In this document: positions 60,247 to 64,000 of the stretch, piece after piece
Numbering within the stretch: position 1 is the stretch's first letter
Layout of the letters: each line of letters opens with the position of its first letter
From: Halorussus salinisoli
GTDB taxonomy: Archaea > Halobacteriota > Halobacteria > Halobacteriales > Haladaptataceae
Direction: 5' to 3'
Length of the DNA: 64,000 nt
Assembly: GCA_005239435.1 (NCBI GenBank)
Contig: SZNP01000005.1
Coordinates: forward strand, 186,001-250,000
The notes under the pieces: generated by a model
What the model was told of the DNA's origin: nothing
The model's database searches: none
What the model saw: only the letters and a program-made list of their open reading frames with translations
Program-made: the position numbers and the translations under genes

Positions 60247-61251
60247 ATGACGGTCCGAAGCGAGGACGGCATCCACATCGAGGCCGGGCGAACCTACGTC
60301 GCCGACGCCTCCAGCGCGGTCGGCGACGTGAATCTGGTGAGCCACGCCCACTCCGACCACACCTTCCGACGGACTCCGGAAACCGTGGTCTGTTCGGCCC
60401 CGACCGCGGCGCTGGTCGAGGCTCGGACCGGCGCGACCCTCCCCGAGTTCCGAGACGGGACCGACGAAGTGACGCTCTACCCGTCGGGCCACGTCGTCGG
60501 GTCGCGGGCCGCGCTGGTCGAACCCGACGGCGCGGACCGACCCGACGGGGCCGCACGCCGGTATCTCTACACCGGCGACTTCTCGACGCGAGACCGCCTC
60601 TACCTGGAGGGGTTCGACCCGGTGGACGCCGACGTGCTGGTGATGGAGACGACTTACGGGAAGCCCGGGTATCGGTTTCCGGAGGAAGCCGAGTTGCAGG
60701 CCGAAATCCGGGATTGGCTGGCCGACAACCCCGACCGACCACTGTTCCTGTTCGGCTACTCGCTCGGCCGGGCCCAGAAACTCCAGCGACTCGCGCGGCA
60801 GGCGACCAACCGGCCGCTCGTCGTCCACGACGCGATTCGGGGCGTCAACGACGCCATCGAGACGGCGACCGACCTCTCGTTCCCGGCCGAATCGCTGGCG
60901 GCCGGGGAGGGCGACGGCCTCGCAGGCGACGAAATCGTGGTCCTCCCGACCCACCTCGCCCGGAGCGACTGGGTGACGACTCTCGTGGAGCGCCACGACG
61001 GCCTGAAGGCCGGGTTCTCCGGATGGGCCGTAGACGAGTCGTTCCGCTACCGCGGTGGCTACGACGTTACCTTCCCCCTGACGGACCACTGCGACTTCGA
61101 CGAACTGGTCGAAACCGTCGAAGCGGTGGACCCCGAGGTGGTCTACACCCATCACGGCTTCAAGGAGGACTTTTCGGACCACCTCGCTACTCACCTCGGG
61201 TACGACGCGCGACCGCTTCTGGGTGACCAGACGCGACTGGACGACTTCTGA
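60247..61251 (+). CDS. MBL-fold (beta-CASP-like) exonuclease family protein
   Basis: About 334 residues. VSHAHSDHTF supplies His33, His35, Asp37 and His38, the HxHxDH zinc site. GDFSTRD, ETTYGKP and YTHHGFKEDF are the later motifs of the beta-CASP group (CPSF73/Ysh1-like). It may process RNA or be a DNA ligase-associated exonuclease. ATG 60247 begins the domain. Haloarchaea usually have such a gene next to DNA ligase genes, which are absent here. Confidence 0.86.
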   Translation: MTVRSEDGIHIEAGRTYVADASSAVGDVNLVSHAHSDHTFRRTPETVVCSAPTAALVEARTGATLPEFRDGTDEVTLYPSGHVVGSRAALVEPDGADRPDGAARRYLYTGDFSTRDRLYLEGFDPVDADVLVMETTYGKPGYRFPEEAELQAEIRDWLADNPDRPLFLFGYSLGRAQKLQRLARQATNRPLVVHDAIRGVNDAIETATDLSFPAESLAAGEGDGLAGDEIVVLPTHLARSDWVTTLVERHDGLKAGFSGWAVDESFRYRGGYDVTFPLTDHCDFDELVETVEAVDPEVVYTHHGFKEDFSDHLATHLGYDARPLLGDQTRLDDF

Positions 61252-61333
61252 ACTCCGAGCGCAGTCTCACGCCGAGGCGGCAGAACCGACCGCGGGGTGA
61301 ACGCTTACGTCGCTGAACGTCGTTTCGAGACAC

Positions 61334-61891
61334 ATGTCAACAGTTGTCATCATCGGCGGCGGTCCCGCCGGACTCAGCGCCGGACTGTTCACCGCGAAGA
61401 ACGACCTCGAAACCGTCGTGTTCGACACCGACGAGACGTGGATGCACAAGGCCCACCTGTACAACTACCTCGGCATCGACTCGGTCGGCGGAAGCCAGTT
61501 TATGGAGGACGCCCGCGAGCAGGTCGAGGAGTTCGACGCCGACCTCCGCGTCGGCGAGGAGACGACGGAGGTCGAGCGGGACGGCGACGAGTTCTCCGTG
61601 ACGACGGAGGACGGCCAGTACGACGCCCAGTACGTCGTGTTCGCCACCGGGACCGACACCGAACTCCCCGAGCAGTTGGGTTGCGAGACGACCGACGAGG
61701 GCCTCGTGGACGTGGACCTCTCGATGCGGACCAGCGTGGAGAACGCCTACGCCACCGGTGCGATGATTCGAAATCAGGAGTGGCAGGCCGTCATCTCGGC
61801 GGGCGACGGCGGCGCGGCCGCCCTCGACATCTTGAGCAAGGAGCAGGGCGAACACTTCCACGACTTCGACGTGCCCGACGAAGCCGAGTAA
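61334..61891 (+). CDS. Short FAD-dependent oxidoreductase (thioredoxin-reductase-like)
   Basis: 185 residues, against about 310 for thioredoxin reductase. VVIIGGGPAGLSAGLFTAKN is the FAD-binding GxGxxG site, and GTDTELPE and MRTSVENAYATGAMI are the second FAD landmarks. The NADPH domain and the redox CxxC are absent, so only the FAD module remains, joined directly to the C-terminal FAD segment. It may serve as an electron carrier with another protein or be a degraded relative. ATG 61334. Confidence 0.8.
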   Translation: MSTVVIIGGGPAGLSAGLFTAKNDLETVVFDTDETWMHKAHLYNYLGIDSVGGSQFMEDAREQVEEFDADLRVGEETTEVERDGDEFSVTTEDGQYDAQYVVFATGTDTELPEQLGCETTDEGLVDVDLSMRTSVENAYATGAMIRNQEWQAVISAGDGGAAALDILSKEQGEHFHDFDVPDEAE

Positions 61892-61921
61892 TCGGCGACG
61901 GCTACGGCCGACGCGCGCGTT

Positions 61922-62332
61922 TCACACGTCCTGTCCGTAGAGCGGCGGCTGGCTGGCGGTGTCCACGACCACGAGCGGTTCGGTCCCGTCGGCCAGCATC
62001 TCCTCGACGTTCTCGCGCTCGTCGCGCTCGTCGGCCGACGCCACCGTCTTGCGGCGGTGGACCTCGCGGGCGGCCTCGGCGACCGATTCGGCCAGCGAGA
62101 GTTCGTCGCGGAGCGTCTCCCAGACGCCGTCGCCGTAGAGGTAGTACGCCTCCTCGTCGCGCCAACCGAAGTTGTGCTGGGAGGAGTACTCGTACTCCTC
62201 GTCGTTGCTGTCCCGGCTTATCGCGCTCTGAACTCGGGAGAGTGCGTCGTCGAGGGTGTCCTCGTCCACCGCGTACTCGTCGGCGACTGCCGCGATTCGG
62301 TCCCGAGAGAACGGGTGCTGAGCGTCGCTCAT
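61922..62332 (-). CDS. Conserved haloarchaeal protein, function unknown
   Basis: About 136 residues. Blocks FSRDRIAAVADEYAVDEDTLDDAL, YSSQHNFGWRDEEAYYLYGD and LVVVDTASQPPLYGQDV suggest a helical soluble protein; the C-terminal strand resembles a zinc- or nucleotide-independent fold. I recognise no family. ATG 62332. It is convergent with the FAD gene. Confidence 0.7.
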   Translation of the reverse strand: MSDAQHPFSRDRIAAVADEYAVDEDTLDDALSRVQSAISRDSNDEEYEYSSQHNFGWRDEEAYYLYGDGVWETLRDELSLAESVAEAAREVHRRKTVASADERDERENVEEMLADGTEPLVVVDTASQPPLYGQDV

Positions 62333-62387
62333 GAGTGTCCGGCGTACTACGACGGACGGGTTTAGAGGTTTAACGGCACGCCGCGTT

Positions 62388-63695
62388 TCACTCCGACTCG
62401 GGTTCGTCCGTTTCCAATCGCTCGGCCAGCGACCGGGACACCCCCGAGAGGTACGCGCCACCCCAGATAGCGACCACGACGGCCCCGAACAGGTCGAACA
62501 CGAGGTCGGTCATCGTGTTGGCGAGGCTGACCTGTGCGAGGACGCTCCTGGTTCCACTCCACGACGCCAACCCGTCCAGGGCGAACTCCAGTATCTCCCA
62601 GAGGACGCCGAACGCGAGTGTGAAGACGAGGATGAACGCGGCGACGAACTTCCGGGGGAGGAACACGTCGGCGTCGTGTACGTCAAACGCCCGGACCGTG
62701 GCGTACCCGGTGGCCGCGACCAGCGACGACGAGAGCGTGTGAGTGAGGTTGTCCCAGAGTCCGATGGCCCCGTAGAGACCGAACGACCCGAGGGCGTGGA
62801 GGAACACCGGAATCACTATCCAGAGCGTGAGTCGGGCGTCGATTGGCAGTCCGTAGTCGCGTTCGAGCAGGCCGGGGAGTTCCATCACCGCGAGCGCGAC
62901 GACGGTGTTGACGACGACTCCGACGCGCCGCTGGTAGAGACCCACCGCGAGAATCACGACCAGCGCGAGTTGAAGCGTCCGGACGACTTGCTTCCGACGG
63001 CGGTCGGACAGCTGCAGCCACCCGTCGGACTCCGGTCGCGCGTCGGCCTGCGAGGATTCGACCGCAGAGTCTGGCCGGGACGGTTCGACCGCCGACTCAC
63101 GCGAGCGGTCGGCGGTCCGGAAGCCGAGTCGCTCGCGGTCCACCCGCCGGAAGTACGCTGCGAAGGCGACGCCCGCGACGATTCCGACGCCCGTCGCGGC
63201 GGTCAGCGACCACATCACCTCGGAGAGTCCCCGGAGGCGTTGCGTCCCGAGCACGAGGTCCGCGACCCACTGGACGACCGCCCACGCGCCCGCGGCGGCC
63301 ATCGTCGTCGTGACGACGAAGACGACGGCGAACCCCGGTGACATCTCGACGGAGGTGAAGGCGTCGAACTCCACCGCGATAGCCAGCGCCAGCGAGGGGA
63401 CGACGAGGAACGTCGCGACCGACCGCGGCAGAAGCAGGTCGAACGACTCGAGCGCGTAGGGGGCCGCGACGAACAGCGACACCTCCCACGGGAGCGTCGC
63501 GGTCCAGCGTCGGTAGGCGACGGCCGGAACCAACGCGACCGCGATCGCCGAAAGACCGAGTCCGGCCCAGAGAACGTCGCCGTCGCTCGCGCTGAACCCT
63601 GCGGCAGCACCGATGCAAGCGACCAGCGCCCACGCGGCGACCGCGTTCTGCCGCCGAGCGACGATTCCGTTTGCGGTTTTCGTTCCTCCAGACAC
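62388..63695 (-). CDS. Polytopic membrane protein (two-halved, YjdF/DUF2238-like)
   Basis: 435 residues with 11 or 12 hydrophobic segments in two halves separated by an acidic linker (about 200-230). In the second half IGLWDNLTHTLSSSLVAATGY and FVAAFILVFTLAFGVLWEILEFALD resemble the DUF2238/YjdF family (LDNLxHxLS...WEIxE). It may bind or transport lipids or act as a hydrolase; the role is not known. The start is GTG at 63695. Confidence 0.75.
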   Translation of the reverse strand: MSGGTKTANGIVARRQNAVAAWALVACIGAAAGFSASDGDVLWAGLGLSAIAVALVPAVAYRRWTATLPWEVSLFVAAPYALESFDLLLPRSVATFLVVPSLALAIAVEFDAFTSVEMSPGFAVVFVVTTTMAAAGAWAVVQWVADLVLGTQRLRGLSEVMWSLTAATGVGIVAGVAFAAYFRRVDRERLGFRTADRSRESAVEPSRPDSAVESSQADARPESDGWLQLSDRRRKQVVRTLQLALVVILAVGLYQRRVGVVVNTVVALAVMELPGLLERDYGLPIDARLTLWIVIPVFLHALGSFGLYGAIGLWDNLTHTLSSSLVAATGYATVRAFDVHDADVFLPRKFVAAFILVFTLAFGVLWEILEFALDGLASWSGTRSVLAQVSLANTMTDLVFDLFGAVVVAIWGGAYLSGVSRSLAERLETDEPESE

Positions 63696-63784
63696 CGCCT
63701 CGACTACGGGGAGCGGACCTAAAAACGTGAAGCGTCGGGGCGTTTTAGCCGACGGTTACTACGCAGCGTCGGCCAAATCCGTCC

Positions 63785-63811
63785 CGTTCAAGATAGTGAA
63801 ACGTTTGAACG
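63785..63811. promoter_or_regulatory. Inverted repeat upstream of the last gene
   Basis: CGTTCAA (63785-63791) and TTGAACG (63805-63811) are perfect 7-bp arms 13 nt apart. A related CGTTCAAC at 63896-63903 and TGAAACG steps at 63798 and 63888 recur in the same 120 nt. The cluster looks like operators for a regulator of the gene at 63958 or of the membrane protein at 62388-63695. Confidence 0.4.
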
Positions 63812-63957
63812 ATTCGTGAACTGTCCGCGAATCCCGGGATTTCGTCTTCAAACCCGTATTGTTCCGTCCCGCAACTATTCAAACTCGTGAAACGTCGTTC
63901 AACCGAGTTACCACTTGATGGGCCTGTACTCCGAGGTACTAATCGGGGGAACCTCAA

Positions 63958-64000
63958 ATGGCAACACAAAGTTCAGCGTTCTCGGAGACTGTCGAGATTT
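63958..64000 (+). CDS. Start of a gene running off the window (partial)
   Basis: ATG 63958 begins MATQSSAFSETVEI and continues beyond the window. GGGGGAACCTC just upstream may act as a weak ribosome site. Too short for a function. Confidence 0.45.
   Translation, partial: MATQSSAFSETVEI

Overview
The window is chromosomal DNA of a halophilic archaeon (class Halobacteria). GC content is high, the predicted proteins are strongly acidic (Asp/Glu-rich), exported proteins carry Tat signals, promoters look archaeal (TATA-like boxes about 25 nt upstream of leaderless starts), and there are a TFB-type basal transcription factor, a HalOD1 domain protein, a Bat-type HTH regulator and an AMP phosphorylase. 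The genus cannot be fixed from the sequence alone. I saw no rRNA, tRNA, CRISPR array or intact insertion sequence.

Region 1 (about 0.6-28.5 kb) is a large surface-polysaccharide or glycoprotein-glycan island. Its first half (4.2-13.2 kb, + strand) encodes sugar-nucleotide chemistry: a DegT/DnrJ aminotransferase, a 4,6-dehydratase-type SDR, a polysaccharide deacetylase, a methyltransferase, two PtmA-like SDRs flanking a CMP-sialate-synthetase-like cytidylyltransferase, a Gfo/Idh oxidoreductase and a formyltransferase. A second formyltransferase, a GT-B protein with bacterial sialyltransferase motifs, and a fusion of a formyltransferase-like domain with a GINT1-like beta-propeller follow. The second half (17.6-26.7 kb, - strand) holds four further assembly enzymes (two GT4, one GT2, one TagF-like polyol-phosphate polymerase), an NTP transferase, a half-size ABC exporter and a secreted PL14-like protein. 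A second PL14-like protein closes the island at 27.0-28.5 kb. The gene set points to an N-formylated, possibly nonulosonate-like or phosphopolyol-containing polymer. No NeuB-type synthase is visible here.

Region 2 (28.6-31.9 kb) is a MacB/FtsX-type ABC exporter operon with a relic of a third permease between the two intact ones. Region 3 (32-41.4 kb) holds small regulatory proteins, a GH13 enzyme, an alpha/beta hydrolase, a DUF4112 membrane protein whose 3' end is tandemly duplicated, a sulfatase-fold protein without a formylglycine motif, a Thr/Glu-rich secreted multidomain protein and a sugar nucleotidyltransferase. Region 4 (41.4-54.3 kb) is mostly housekeeping: AMP phosphorylase, phosphoribosyltransferase, TFB, DJ-1/PfpI, UspA, MFS transporter with a Bat-like regulator, P19-like lipoprotein and FAA hydrolase. 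Region 5 (54.3-64 kb) has a DyP/EfeB-like Tat protein, a degraded nucleotidyltransferase locus beside a ParB-like protein, a winged-helix/membrane-protein pair, an MBL-fold protein and a truncated flavoprotein.

Two families of intergenic repeats occur: a hairpin element (157-320, 9648-9763) and a second element (367-500, 54521-54681). Several very small genes were read directly from the sequence, including two zinc-ribbon microproteins at 41374-41505 and 59798-59938.
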